In this document: positions 13,222-21,268 of the stretch, one piece after another
How positions within the stretch are numbered: the stretch's first letter is position 1
How the letters are laid out: the number at the start of each line of letters is the position of its first letter
From: CAZEAC01 sp964510065
Lineage (GTDB): Bacteria; Bdellovibrionota_C; UBA2361; CAIXSY01
Length of the DNA: 22,886 bases
NCBI GenBank assembly: GCA_964510065.1
Contig: CAZEAC010000074.1
Span: forward strand, 1 to 22,886
Direction of reading: 5' to 3'
Notes under the pieces: model-generated
The model's input: the letters and a program-made list of their open reading frames with translations, nothing else
What the model was told of the DNA's origin: nothing
Database searches by the model: none
Made by a program: the position numbers and the translations under genes

Positions 13222-15555
13222 ATGTCCGAACTGCAACAACCAAACAAGGAACAGTCTGCGCGACCTTCATCGTGGCCGCAATCAATGCTGCTCCCTTCCT
13301 GTTCCAAGCTTTTCGAGTCGCTCTGCACTTTAATTGATCAAAGACGATACAGTGCAGCAAAAAAAACACTAGATCAGATTGAGGACCTCGCGAAATTGAT
13401 GAGCGAAAATCAATTGCTCGGCGATCAAATAGCTGCGAATAATCTGCTTATCCGCGCTATCGACCTTCCGATCAGCGAAATTGATTTATTTAAGAGAATT
13501 CATACTCTCACGAAATCTATTAATCCATCGCTCATTGACTTCAATGCGCTTTGCAGCAGCGCTGCGCTCAACGGAAGCCTCGATAAGCTGGAGTATCTTA
13601 TCGGAGAGCATGGAACGCTGACTCGGTCTTGCCAATTTTCAAAGGATTGCTGGCTCCGCCTATTTACTGCCTGTGAGCCATACCCTAGCCTACTTACGCG
13701 CTGTTTCGATTTACTAGAAAAAGGCTGGGATCCAGAAAGCCGCAAAGAGCTCATTCGCGAGAGTTCACTACTCAGTCAATTAGTTTGGCAAGAGGCAGAG
13801 CCGCACTACATCGACCGAGCAGTGGCACTGGGGGCTGATCCTAACTTCATTGATACATCACTTGGATATGGGTTTGCGTACGCCGTCCCCGCGCTCGCGA
13901 TTGCTGCCAGTCGATGCGATCCGATCCGCGTTGACGCACTCCTAAAGAATGGAGCGGACCCTCATTATGTATCGCCGCTAGGTCAAGCGATTATTGATCT
14001 AGTCGATTTAGGGAGGGCAGATGCGCTTCAAATTGCTCAGAGCTTGTACGACCACGGCGTGGATATTGAGCGGCCACAGAAGGGGAGGAGCTCCCTATTT
14101 TTCCGGATTCTGAGCCATGCAGGTATGCCTCGCAATCGTCTTCGCTGGCTCGCCGATCATCCCGCAGCGTCGACTCCAGATGACTGGCGCAAGCTCGATC
14201 CTCTGCTGAGGTATGAAACTTTAAGCTGGATAGCCGCGGTCAGAGATAGGTACACCGCGAATGATGGAAATGTGGCGTCTCTCCTAAACCAGCTTATTGA
14301 AGCGGGGGCAGATTATTTAGAGATGGAGAGTGTTCTCGAACTTGCGCTCCAAAACGACGCGCGCGCAGATTCCAAGGCACTTCAAGTTAATTTTAACCGA
14401 GCACTTCCTGGCTTAGTAACTCACTTTAGCAATAATGTAGCTTCCGCGAGCATCGCCAATCTCGTAGACAATTTCAAAGCGGATCAAATCAGGCTTCCAG
14501 GCATACTACGGCGCCATCCCTGCGAGTCAGGACTCTGCGCATTACTCAATCATCCAGGCGCGCACGTTGAGCAAACCTGGCTTCGCTACAATCTCCACAC
14601 TGCTTTCAAGCATCTCTCGCCTACGGGAGTGACCACCTCCGCACAGATGCTTTCGCTTCTCGCAAAACTTGGACGCGCTGCGTATTCATTCCACTGGTGG
14701 ACCGTGCTCGCCTCGCGCGGCAAGGTCGAGTGGCGTAAGTCACTGCTTGAGGAATTCGGTGCAATCGCGGTTCCCGCACGGAAAACGGACAAGCGTGATC
14801 CATCGCTTTCGGAGAATCACCCCGGCTACGGAAATGGTTTTCTTATTACTCCCGGCAGCGTCGCTGGAGATTACTTCGAGTGGAATCCCAAAAATCCGAC
14901 TACATTTCCGCGAATTCAGAAGTCGTTTGATCGGGAGCTGACAATCGAACTTCGCCGCGGCTATGTCGCGATAAGCCATCCTCGAAAAGGAACCGTTGTA
15001 GTCGGCAATGCATCAAGTGTTTTCGGCTATGACGCCTTTCCCTATACAATAGGACTATTTAGTCCCGCACATTTCGATCACACGACAATTACCGAGCTCG
15101 ATCAGAAGAAATTGGGCTCTCGGTTTCGGCCAATCTACGAATTGGAAAAGAACCACAACCTTTTAGCGAACGCAAACGATCTCATCGACGAATATTTCGG
15201 ACTATGGCAGCTTTGCTCGGCCTGGCTTTGTGATATGCGCCGCGAGACATATTGGAACGAGTTTGGCCGCGAGCAGGGCGGATGGCGCTCACCGGGCTTT
15301 CGATTTCTCACCGATTTCTTGGAGGACAGCTGGAAGGCAGGAGGGCGATACGATATACTACTACTTAATTACGATGAGTCCCCCTGGTACTATCAGACTG
15401 AATTTCCAGTTACTGCTGAGCGGCTTAGAGCAGCGAAAGCCCTTACCACCTACAAGCTTCCAGCTGCGGATTACACGAGAACGGGGTATGAAAACTTGCT
15501 TCAAACGGGACTCGATACAAATAGTTATTTAATGTTAGCACGGGCCAAAGGCTAG
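13222..15555 (+). CDS. Large orphan protein with ankyrin-like helical repeats
   Basis: This 777-residue protein starts at ATG 13222, which has AGG 7 bases upstream and a promoter just before it; an in-frame TTG 19 codons earlier is less likely. No signal peptide or TM helix is visible, so it is probably cytoplasmic. Residues about 195-330 show degenerate ankyrin-type pairs, as in AVALGADPNFID, ALLKNGADPHYVS and SLYDHGVDIERP. Another unit, LIEAGADYLEME, lies near 365. The whole N-terminal two thirds is alpha-helical. The last 220 residues differ: they are rich in W, Y and F (for example GGWRSPGFRFL, DESPWYYQ) and look like a separate globular domain that I do not recognise. Ankyrin repeats usually mediate protein contacts. 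No partner or function can be named from context. Confidence 0.8.
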   Translation: MSELQQPNKEQSARPSSWPQSMLLPSCSKLFESLCTLIDQRRYSAAKKTLDQIEDLAKLMSENQLLGDQIAANNLLIRAIDLPISEIDLFKRIHTLTKSINPSLIDFNALCSSAALNGSLDKLEYLIGEHGTLTRSCQFSKDCWLRLFTACEPYPSLLTRCFDLLEKGWDPESRKELIRESSLLSQLVWQEAEPHYIDRAVALGADPNFIDTSLGYGFAYAVPALAIAASRCDPIRVDALLKNGADPHYVSPLGQAIIDLVDLGRADALQIAQSLYDHGVDIERPQKGRSSLFFRILSHAGMPRNRLRWLADHPAASTPDDWRKLDPLLRYETLSWIAAVRDRYTANDGNVASLLNQLIEAGADYLEMESVLELALQNDARADSKALQVNFNRALPGLVTHFSNNVASASIANLVDNFKADQIRLPGILRRHPCESGLCALLNHPGAHVEQTWLRYNLHTAFKHLSPTGVTTSAQMLSLLAKLGRAAYSFHWWTVLASRGKVEWRKSLLEEFGAIAVPARKTDKRDPSLSENHPGYGNGFLITPGSVAGDYFEWNPKNPTTFPRIQKSFDRELTIELRRGYVAISHPRKGTVVVGNASSVFGYDAFPYTIGLFSPAHFDHTTITELDQKKLGSRFRPIYELEKNHNLLANANDLIDEYFGLWQLCSAWLCDMRRETYWNEFGREQGGWRSPGFRFLTDFLEDSWKAGGRYDILLLNYDESPWYYQTEFPVTAERLRAAKALTTYKLPAADYTRTGYENLLQTGLDTNSYLMLARAKG

Positions 15556-15572
15556 GATTTAAGCGAGGTAGT

Positions 15573-15764
15573 ATGCATACCGCCACCATGACAAACCCAC
15601 TTTCCACGCCTAATCCCGCCCCCGCAGGCGAACGGCCAACAACACCTTTTGGCAAACCTGTTCTACCGCCCTTGAGGCGCCCTACTACCGATCGGACCCA
15701 GCGCGAAGATCTTAAGAAGCGGGTGAGGCCGCGCGAAGATTGCACCAGGCCTCCGCCCGCGTAG
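15573..15764 (+). CDS. Small proline- and arginine-rich ORF
   Basis: The 63-residue product begins 17 bases after the stop of the ankyrin-like gene, with GAGG 4 bases before its ATG, so it could be translated from the same mRNA. It is rich in P, T and R, with no hydrophobic core and segments such as NPAPAGERPTTPFGKP, and would be intrinsically disordered. I recognise no family. The opposite strand also has an open frame (15443-15769), so this may be a chance ORF. Conservation in relatives would decide. Confidence 0.35.
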   Translation: MHTATMTNPLSTPNPAPAGERPTTPFGKPVLPPLRRPTTDRTQREDLKKRVRPREDCTRPPPA

Positions 15765-15855
15765 CTCAACAGCTCGTATTAAGGACGAGCGAATAGCAGT
15801 CACCCACGAAGAAAGCCCTTTTGCGCCATTTCTCGCTTTATGCCATCTTTGCGAA

Positions 15856-16479
15856 GTGGAATTAGCGCGCTTATTTTCGAACTACGACGCGGTTGTTTTT
15901 GATGCCGGCGGGGTAATTCTTGATTGGCAGCCAAAAAAGGTCGTAGCTCGAGCGATTTCCGACCCTGACTTGCAGCAAAAATTTCTTGAAGCCTCCACCT
16001 CACACAACGATTGGCACCATTTCGATCGTGGAGATTACGATCTTCCCACACTACGAGAGCGTGTTTGCACCCGAGCAAATGCCTCACCTACAGTTTTTGA
16101 TGCGTTTTTTAAGGAAGTGCTTCGAAGCCTTACACCAATTCCAGATACCGTCCAGACGATTCAAGACCTAAAAAAAATTGGCAAGAAGCTGGTGCTTCTA
16201 TCAAACATGCCGGGCCCAGTCTGGGACCATCTCTTAAAAACTCATACGGTTTGGAAGTACTTCGATGGCTTGGTCCTGTCCTTCGAGATTCGAATGGTGA
16301 AACCCGACAGGTCGATTTACAAGTACCTTATCGCGCAGCACAAACTCACCCCAGAAAAATCAATCTTCTTTGATGACCGCGAAGACAATGTCGCCGCAGC
16401 GAGAGCGGTCGGACTTCACGCACTACAATTTCATTCAATGGAGCGGGCCCTCATGGAACTAGCCCGGACTTCGCGCTAA
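15856..16479 (+). CDS. HAD-superfamily phosphatase, YihX-like
   Basis: This cytoplasmic hydrolase of the haloacid dehalogenase superfamily has 207 residues. Motif I is VVFDAGGVILDW, with nucleophile D16. The residue two positions later is glycine rather than the usual aspartate, as in YihX-type glucose-1-phosphatases (FDLGNV). Motif II is LLSNMPG (S116), motif III is MVKPDRSIY (K149), and motif IV is FFDDREDN (D173, D174). Helices between motifs I and II form a small C1 cap. A sugar-phosphate substrate is likely but unproven. The start is a GTG at 15856; the nearby ATG at 15840 is out of frame. The gene is convergent with the minus-strand gene ending at 16489, with nine bases between the stops. 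Confidence 0.88.
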   Translation: MELARLFSNYDAVVFDAGGVILDWQPKKVVARAISDPDLQQKFLEASTSHNDWHHFDRGDYDLPTLRERVCTRANASPTVFDAFFKEVLRSLTPIPDTVQTIQDLKKIGKKLVLLSNMPGPVWDHLLKTHTVWKYFDGLVLSFEIRMVKPDRSIYKYLIAQHKLTPEKSIFFDDREDNVAAARAVGLHALQFHSMERALMELARTSR

Positions 16480-16488
16480 CGCTCACGC

Positions 16489-17109
16489 TCAGCGCTCGAC
16501 GTGCAGCGAATCTTTTTCAATCTGCAGCACTTTGAGCGATTTGGTAAGTTGATCCATTGCCTCGTTCGCTTCCAGCCCCTCAAGAACATCCGTTTTGGAA
16601 AGCTCCTTGATTAGATCCGCGTTCATCTTCCAACCGTTGAGCTCGAGCGATTGTACGGTCGCCGAGAGTTTGCCGCCGCCAAAGCCAATCAAGAATTCGC
16701 CGTCGGCATTTACATACTTGCCCTTGAACCCAAGACTATCGACGGGCGCCGAGAAGATTGCTCGTACTCTGTTTTTGCCGCTAAACTCAAGCCGCACTAC
16801 CTCCTTTGCTTTGGCAAAACGCGGATGCTGCGTGATCAAATAATTCATTTCGTTACTCGATAGATCCAGCGAACGGCTCTGCTCCATCATGAAGCTATCG
16901 AAACGTGTAATCACATCCTGACCTTTTTCGGCTTCGATAACTACTGCAGCGAGGGGTTTAGGTGCGTCGCTTAAATGAGAGGATATGGTGCGCTTTGCAT
17001 AGAAATATATCAAAAGCACTATGCCGCCACAAAGCACCAGCGCGGTGAGACATCCAGAGATAACACAGCCTGGTGCAATCCTTCGCGAGCTTTTTTGTGC
17101 GGTATTCAT
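16489..17109 (-). CDS. Hypothetical membrane-anchored protein
   Basis: The 206-residue protein has a basic N-terminus (QKSSRRIAPG), one TM helix at about 14-38 (ALVLCGGIVLLIYFYA) and a periplasmic domain. This gives a single-pass N-in topology. The domain has alternating beta pattern (RLEFSGKNRVRAIFSAP, then GEFLIGFGGGKLSATVQSLELNG), resembling lipid-binding or tubular beta-folds. SSNEMNYLI resembles the ELNxLI helix of some uncharacterised families. I cannot assign a function. The ATG overlaps the upstream gene's stop by four bases (17106-17109), so the two are translationally coupled. Confidence 0.7.
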   Translation of the reverse strand: MNTAQKSSRRIAPGCVISGCLTALVLCGGIVLLIYFYAKRTISSHLSDAPKPLAAVVIEAEKGQDVITRFDSFMMEQSRSLDLSSNEMNYLITQHPRFAKAKEVVRLEFSGKNRVRAIFSAPVDSLGFKGKYVNADGEFLIGFGGGKLSATVQSLELNGWKMNADLIKELSKTDVLEGLEANEAMDQLTKSLKVLQIEKDSLHVER

Positions 17110-17597
17110 GGAGAAGCCTTTAACGACTTCTCAACGGCGATGGCAATACTTCTTATATGGCTCTGAAAATCTTCATCCTCTCCTTCAAGAAGCTGCGGCA
17201 GCATCGACCTGAAATCATCGCGCTTGCACCACTCACGCATGTAGTCTTCCCACGATTGCCAGAGGCGCCGTGCCTGTTTCGACATCTCCTCTTCATAGAC
17301 CAAGATAAACGCACGCTCAAAAAGTGATGTCAGTAGTTCAAATATAACTCGCTTGCGCTCGCGCTGTTCATCATTGAGATTAATCAGCAGCTTGTCGCGC
17401 CGCATAAGCTGTAAATCCGCATTTTCTAAAATCAGCTTAAGAAATGCCGCATACTCGTCGGAGAGCCTCTGATAAAGCTCCTCATTGTCATTTTCGCGCT
17501 CTTTCCTCTTTTCGTAGAGAAACACCCATATCGCGAAGGGAAAACCGAAGATGGTTACCACGTAGCTTAGAAATTCGAAGTACTCAAGCGAGCTCAT
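17106..17597 (-). CDS. Hypothetical small membrane protein with charged helical tail
   Basis: I do not recognise this family. A TM helix near the N-terminus (LSYVVTIFGFPFAIWVFLY) is followed by a strongly charged, probably coiled-coil segment (EKRKERENDNEELYQRL). An acidic helical C-terminus contains several tryptophans (RLWQSWEDYMREWCKRDD). The protein would be anchored in the inner membrane with most of it in the cytoplasm. Two starts are possible. ATG 17615 adds six residues but lies over the predicted -10 box. I prefer ATG 17597, which lies 8 bases after it and implies a leaderless mRNA; neither has a ribosome binding site. It is coupled to the downstream membrane protein by ATGA. It is divergent from valS. 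Confidence 0.68.
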   Translation of the reverse strand: MSSLEYFEFLSYVVTIFGFPFAIWVFLYEKRKERENDNEELYQRLSDEYAAFLKLILENADLQLMRRDKLLINLNDEQRERKRVIFELLTSLFERAFILVYEEEMSKQARRLWQSWEDYMREWCKRDDFRSMLPQLLEGEDEDFQSHIRSIAIAVEKSLKASP

Positions 17598-17605
17598 GAT
17601 GCTAG

Positions 17606-17633
17606 AGTATGACATTTAGCGCTATTTTGACAA
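17606..17633 (-). promoter_or_regulatory. Promoter of the two-gene membrane operon
   Basis: On the minus strand TTGTCA (17628-17633) and CATACT (17606-17611, preceded by TGT) are 16 bp apart. The -35 overlaps a plus-strand TTGACA (17627-17632) that might serve valS, because TTTGACAAA is nearly palindromic. No good -10 follows on the plus strand, so the valS use is uncertain. Confidence 0.45.
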
Positions 17634-17684
17634 ACCTTATGCCTCCTGGTAACTCTTCGTTAGGGCAATAACACGGTTAAATAC

Positions 17685-20369
17685 ATGAGTTCTCAAGGCG
17701 AAACGCAAAGCACCCTCGACAAACACTTTGATTTCGCCACGCGCGAAGCAGCCCACTATAAAGCTTGGGAGAATGCACGCCTGTTTGAGCCATCGGCCGC
17801 GCGGCCGAATGCCCCAGTATTCAACATCGCCATGCCGCCTCCAAACGCAAATGGCGAACTGCACCTTGGACATACCTTTGGCTACACCGTGATGGACATC
17901 TTAGCACGTTTCCATCGGCTCCAGGGAAAGCGAGTGATGCTGCTTCCCGGAAAAGACCACGCCGGCATTCAGACGCAGGTAGTTTTCGAAAAGAAGCTTC
18001 AGAAGGAGCGAACAGACATCACCACGAAATCACGCGAGGAGCTTTTTAAGGAGTGCTACGATTTCTGCATTAACCGTGCCGCCTACATGCGTGCGCAGGA
18101 GAAACAGCTTGGGCTCTCGGCCGATTGGAGCAGAGAGCTATTCACGCTCGACCCAAGGCTCACTAAGATTGTCTACGAGACATTTATACGGATGTATAAT
18201 GATGGGCTGGTTTACCGGGGCAAGCGAATTATTAACTGGTCGGTATTTTCAAAAACTGCAATCTCCGATGTCGAGGTAGAATACAAGGAGGTTGATGGGA
18301 ATCTGTGGTATTTTGACTATCCTTTTGCTGACACGAGCCTTAAGCCCTCAAACGCCGAATTAGTCCTGCCTTCAGGGAAAAAATTGCAGGTTGGCGCACG
18401 CGGGCTTGTGACCGCCACGACCAGACCCGAAACCATGCTCGGCGATACCGCGCTGGCGGTTCATCCGGAGGATCCGCGCTACAGTGCCTACATCGGAAAG
18501 CAGGTTTGCGTGCCGCTTATCGGGCGCAAAATTCCGATTGTCGCTGATGAGCGCGTTGATCCTGCCTATGGTACAGGCGTCATAAAAGTTACGCCGGCGC
18601 ATGACTTTGCCGACTACGATATCGGCGTGGCTCATAATCTTGAAATTGTGCAGGTTATTGGAAAAGATGGCCGAATGACCGCCGAAGCCGGTGCCGAGTT
18701 CGCCGGCCTTACCGCGGCGGAGTGCAGAGAGAAGGTAGTAGCCAAACTTGAGCAGTGCGGGTTCTTTCACGAGTCCACGACAATTAAACATAAAGTGCCT
18801 ATTGGCGAACGTGGAAAAGATATTATTGAACCGCTGATCTCCGAGCAGTGGTTTCTCGCGGTCGATCTCCCCGGAAAAAGTCTTAAGGCTCGAGCGCTGG
18901 AGTTTATTCGCGCCGGCAAAATCAAGATCTATCCGCCACGTTTCCAGGTCCTGTTTGAGCAGTGGCTCGAGAACCTCCGCGATTGGAACATCTCGCGGCA
19001 GCTCTGGTGGGGCCACCAAATGCCGGTATGGTATCGCGGCGACGAAATCGCAGTAAGCGTCGAGAAGCCATCGGGCGATGGCTGGATTCGTGAGAGCGAT
19101 ACATTTGATACGTGGTTCTCTTCGGGTCAGTGGGCCTACTCAACGATGGCTGCCCACGGGCTCGTTGATATTTCGAAGCCAAAGGATAGCGCGTACTTTC
19201 CAACCCATACCATGGTCATGGGCAAAGATATTCTCTTCTTTTGGGCCTGCCGAATGATCCTTCTCACTACCTATCGGCTCGATACTATCCCCTGGCAAAA
19301 TATTTTCTTTACCGGGCTTATTTGCGATGAGCACGGGCAGAAAATGTCCAAATCGAAGGGCAACGGTATCGAACCCAAAGAGTTGATTGAGAAGTTCGGC
19401 ACTGATGCGCTACGCCTCGGCCTTGTGATGGGCGCCACGTCAGGCAACGATATTAACGTGAGTGAAAATAAGATCGATGGCTACAGCAAGTTTATAAACA
19501 AGCTTTGGAACGCCGCAAAACTGCTTGAACTTAAGCTTGGTAAACTTTCCGTGCCTACGCTGCCTTCGCGTCCGGAACTTACGTGCGAAGCCAATCGTTG
19601 GATCATTGGGGAATATTCAGCGGTCGCTCAGCGTGTAACCGAACATTTCAAAAACTACGACGTCTCATTGGCAGCTACCGATCTCTATAATTTTACCTGG
19701 ACTGTGTTCTGTGACTGGTATCTGGAGATTATTAAGATACTCATCGACAAGGGCAACGAAGCTGCCAAGCTCGAGACCGCAGCGACAAGCTTACACCTCT
19801 TTAGAGGGATCTTGACGATGCTGCACCCGATAGTTCCATTTGTTACTGAAGAGATCTACCAGAAGCTGCCAGGGCTTAAGCGTGAGGAGTTTCTGTGTGG
19901 CGCGAACTGGGTACAGACAGAAAAGATCGCGCCTTCGAAGAATGCGCTTCCTGTAGTGATGGAGATTGTCGAAGGAATCCGCTCGGTAAAAGCGGCCCTT
20001 TCGATACAACACAAGGTCATTCCGGTGAGCGTGCCGGGACTTACGAGCGAGGAGCAGAGGCTTTTGGCTTCTGAGCTCGCGCGAGTTACTCTCGTGGAAG
20101 AGAGCGAAATCTCAGCACAACGTGCGCTTAGAAAACCGTTCTCGGCGGGCACTTTGGTAATTGATGTGGATGCGAAAGAGAACTATCGAAAACGGCTTGA
20201 AAAAGACCTCGAACAGCATCAACAAACGGTAAAGTCGATTGAGGCAAAACTTTCCGGCTCATTTGCTGAACGAGCCAAGCCTGAAATTGTCGAGAAGGAA
20301 CGCGAACGTCTCGCAATATCGCAGCGCTCGGCCGTAGAAATAGAACGCGAGCTCGCGTTACTTCAGTGA
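17685..20369 (+). CDS. valS: Valyl-tRNA synthetase
   Basis: ValS charges tRNA-Val with valine and edits mischarged threonine; it is an essential cytoplasmic class Ia synthetase. The HIGH motif is HLGH (60-63) in PPPNANGELHLGHTF, and LPGKDHAGIQTQ follows, as usual in ValRS (normally LPGTDHAGIATQ). The CP1 editing domain covers about 200-370, with TTRPETMLGDTALAVHPEDPR. The KMSKS motif is KMSKS at 553-557. The anticodon-binding helical domain follows, and the last 60 residues form the charged C-terminal coiled coil typical of ValRS. The 894-residue length is normal. The ATG at 17685 is the only good start, although no ribosome binding site is visible. It is divergent from the two-gene membrane operon and followed by a palindromic repeat. 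Confidence 0.97.
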   Translation: MSSQGETQSTLDKHFDFATREAAHYKAWENARLFEPSAARPNAPVFNIAMPPPNANGELHLGHTFGYTVMDILARFHRLQGKRVMLLPGKDHAGIQTQVVFEKKLQKERTDITTKSREELFKECYDFCINRAAYMRAQEKQLGLSADWSRELFTLDPRLTKIVYETFIRMYNDGLVYRGKRIINWSVFSKTAISDVEVEYKEVDGNLWYFDYPFADTSLKPSNAELVLPSGKKLQVGARGLVTATTRPETMLGDTALAVHPEDPRYSAYIGKQVCVPLIGRKIPIVADERVDPAYGTGVIKVTPAHDFADYDIGVAHNLEIVQVIGKDGRMTAEAGAEFAGLTAAECREKVVAKLEQCGFFHESTTIKHKVPIGERGKDIIEPLISEQWFLAVDLPGKSLKARALEFIRAGKIKIYPPRFQVLFEQWLENLRDWNISRQLWWGHQMPVWYRGDEIAVSVEKPSGDGWIRESDTFDTWFSSGQWAYSTMAAHGLVDISKPKDSAYFPTHTMVMGKDILFFWACRMILLTTYRLDTIPWQNIFFTGLICDEHGQKMSKSKGNGIEPKELIEKFGTDALRLGLVMGATSGNDINVSENKIDGYSKFINKLWNAAKLLELKLGKLSVPTLPSRPELTCEANRWIIGEYSAVAQRVTEHFKNYDVSLAATDLYNFTWTVFCDWYLEIIKILIDKGNEAAKLETAATSLHLFRGILTMLHPIVPFVTEEIYQKLPGLKREEFLCGANWVQTEKIAPSKNALPVVMEIVEGIRSVKAALSIQHKVIPVSVPGLTSEEQRLLASELARVTLVEESEISAQRALRKPFSAGTLVIDVDAKENYRKRLEKDLEQHQQTVKSIEAKLSGSFAERAKPEIVEKERERLAISQRSAVEIERELALLQ

Positions 20370-20450
20370 ACGCTATTTTCCGGTGCAAGATCGGCAATTG
20401 ATCGCCGGACAGTCTTATACTAGTACACTGTAAACGAAGTCTTCTGACTC

Positions 20451-20533
20451 TTCTCATCTCTGTGCTCTTCGTGCCTCTGTGGTTTTTTGAAAGCAAATTA
20501 AACCACAGAGGCACAGGGAACACCGAGTGAGAA
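20451..20533. repeat. Palindromic intergenic repeat, CCACAGAG family, copy 3
   Basis: GTGCCTCTGTGGTTT (20471-20485) pairs perfectly with AAACCACAGAGGCAC (20500-20514) around a 14-base loop. Weaker complementarity continues to TTCTCA (20451) and TGAGAA (20533). The core differs from copies 1 and 2 by an A-to-G change mirrored in both arms (ACACAG to GCACAG), so the pairing is kept. It lies 32 bases before the lipoprotein start codon and may be part of its 5' UTR. Confidence 0.8.
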
Positions 20534-20565
20534 ACGTAAGGTACTATCTTATTTGGAGAAATATT

Positions 20566-21177
20566 ATGAAAAAAAGTTTGATATTCGCCGGCGTACTCAG
20601 CGCGTGCATGCTGTGCAGCTGCGCAACCACCACAGCCCCGGTTACCCCGGCAGCTAAAGCTCCCCCATCTCCGGCTGAAATGCAGGCTGCATTTGAGAAA
20701 AGCTCCAAAGTCGGCCCAGAGCATGCCCTTTTAAAACAGCTCGTGGGGACATGGAAAGCTGATGTGAAGTGGTGGATCGATCCGAATGGAAAAGCTGAAG
20801 TTTCAACGGGAAAATCAGTCAATACCCCGGCGCTTGGTGGGAGATTTATTCGCGAAGAGTATAACGGAAAGATGATGGGGCAACCGTTTCAAGGCATTGG
20901 CTTTCTTGGATTCGACAATGTGACTAAGCAGTATACCTCTTCATGGATCGATTCGATGTCAACAACCATGATGACAGGTACAGGCAGCTTTGATGAAGCG
21001 ACTAAGTCTTGGTCCTATGCCTCTTCCTTTAGCTGTCCTCTTTCCAATTCGAAGCGCGAAGTAAAAAGTGTGACCAGGCTGATTGATAAGAACAGTCATG
21101 TCTTCGAGATGTATGATCTCACGCCTGAAGGAACACAATTCAAGACGTTAGAAATTACCTATAAGCGTCTAAAATAG
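20566..21177 (+). CDS. Lipoprotein with DUF1579-like domain
   Basis: The start is ATG 20566, with GGAGAA 5-7 bases upstream; an earlier in-frame start at 20527 would fall inside the palindromic repeat. The N-terminus MKKSLIFAGVLSACMLCSC is a lipoprotein signal. Lipidation could occur at Cys14 (LSAC, the better lipobox) or Cys19 (LCSC). A proline/alanine linker follows. The globular part has the pattern of DUF1579: HALLKQLVGTWKADVKWW near its start, then GGRFIREEYNGKMMGQPFQGIGFLGFDN, YTSSWIDSMSTTMM and TGTGSFDEATKSW. DUF1579 folds are lipocalin-like beta-barrels of unknown role. A hairpin plus T-run at 21189-21268 follows the stop. Confidence 0.88.
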   Translation: MKKSLIFAGVLSACMLCSCATTTAPVTPAAKAPPSPAEMQAAFEKSSKVGPEHALLKQLVGTWKADVKWWIDPNGKAEVSTGKSVNTPALGGRFIREEYNGKMMGQPFQGIGFLGFDNVTKQYTSSWIDSMSTTMMTGTGSFDEATKSWSYASSFSCPLSNSKREVKSVTRLIDKNSHVFEMYDLTPEGTQFKTLEITYKRLK

Positions 21178-21188
21178 CTTCGGCCTCG

Positions 21189-21268
21189 CCGCGAGCCCCG
21201 CGGGTTCTGTGTGAATAGAGCTTCTGATTACACAGCAGCCGCGGAGCTCGCGGTGGGGAATTTTTTTT
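21189..21268 (+). terminator. Long hairpin terminator between convergent genes
   Basis: CCGCGAGCCCCGCGG (21189-21203) and CCGCGGAGCTCGCGG (21239-21253) pair at 14 of 15 positions, and CTGTGT/ACACAG extends the stem inside. A run of eight T follows after TGGGGAA. The right arm and T-run lie within the last codons of the convergent kinase gene, where they encode its KKF..SSAAAV tail. It should stop plus-strand transcription of the lipoprotein gene and may act on the minus strand too. Confidence 0.6.

Noticed and set aside
18372..19019. 215-residue minus-strand open frame
   Set aside because: Antisense to the editing domain of valS, which is unambiguous.
9033..20533. Could the CCACAGAG repeats be a CRISPR array?
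   Set aside because: Copies are kilobases apart, palindromic over their full length and lack spacers; there are no cas genes.
20128..20724. 198-residue minus-strand open frame
   Set aside because: It spans the end of valS, a palindromic repeat and the start of the lipoprotein gene; chance frame.
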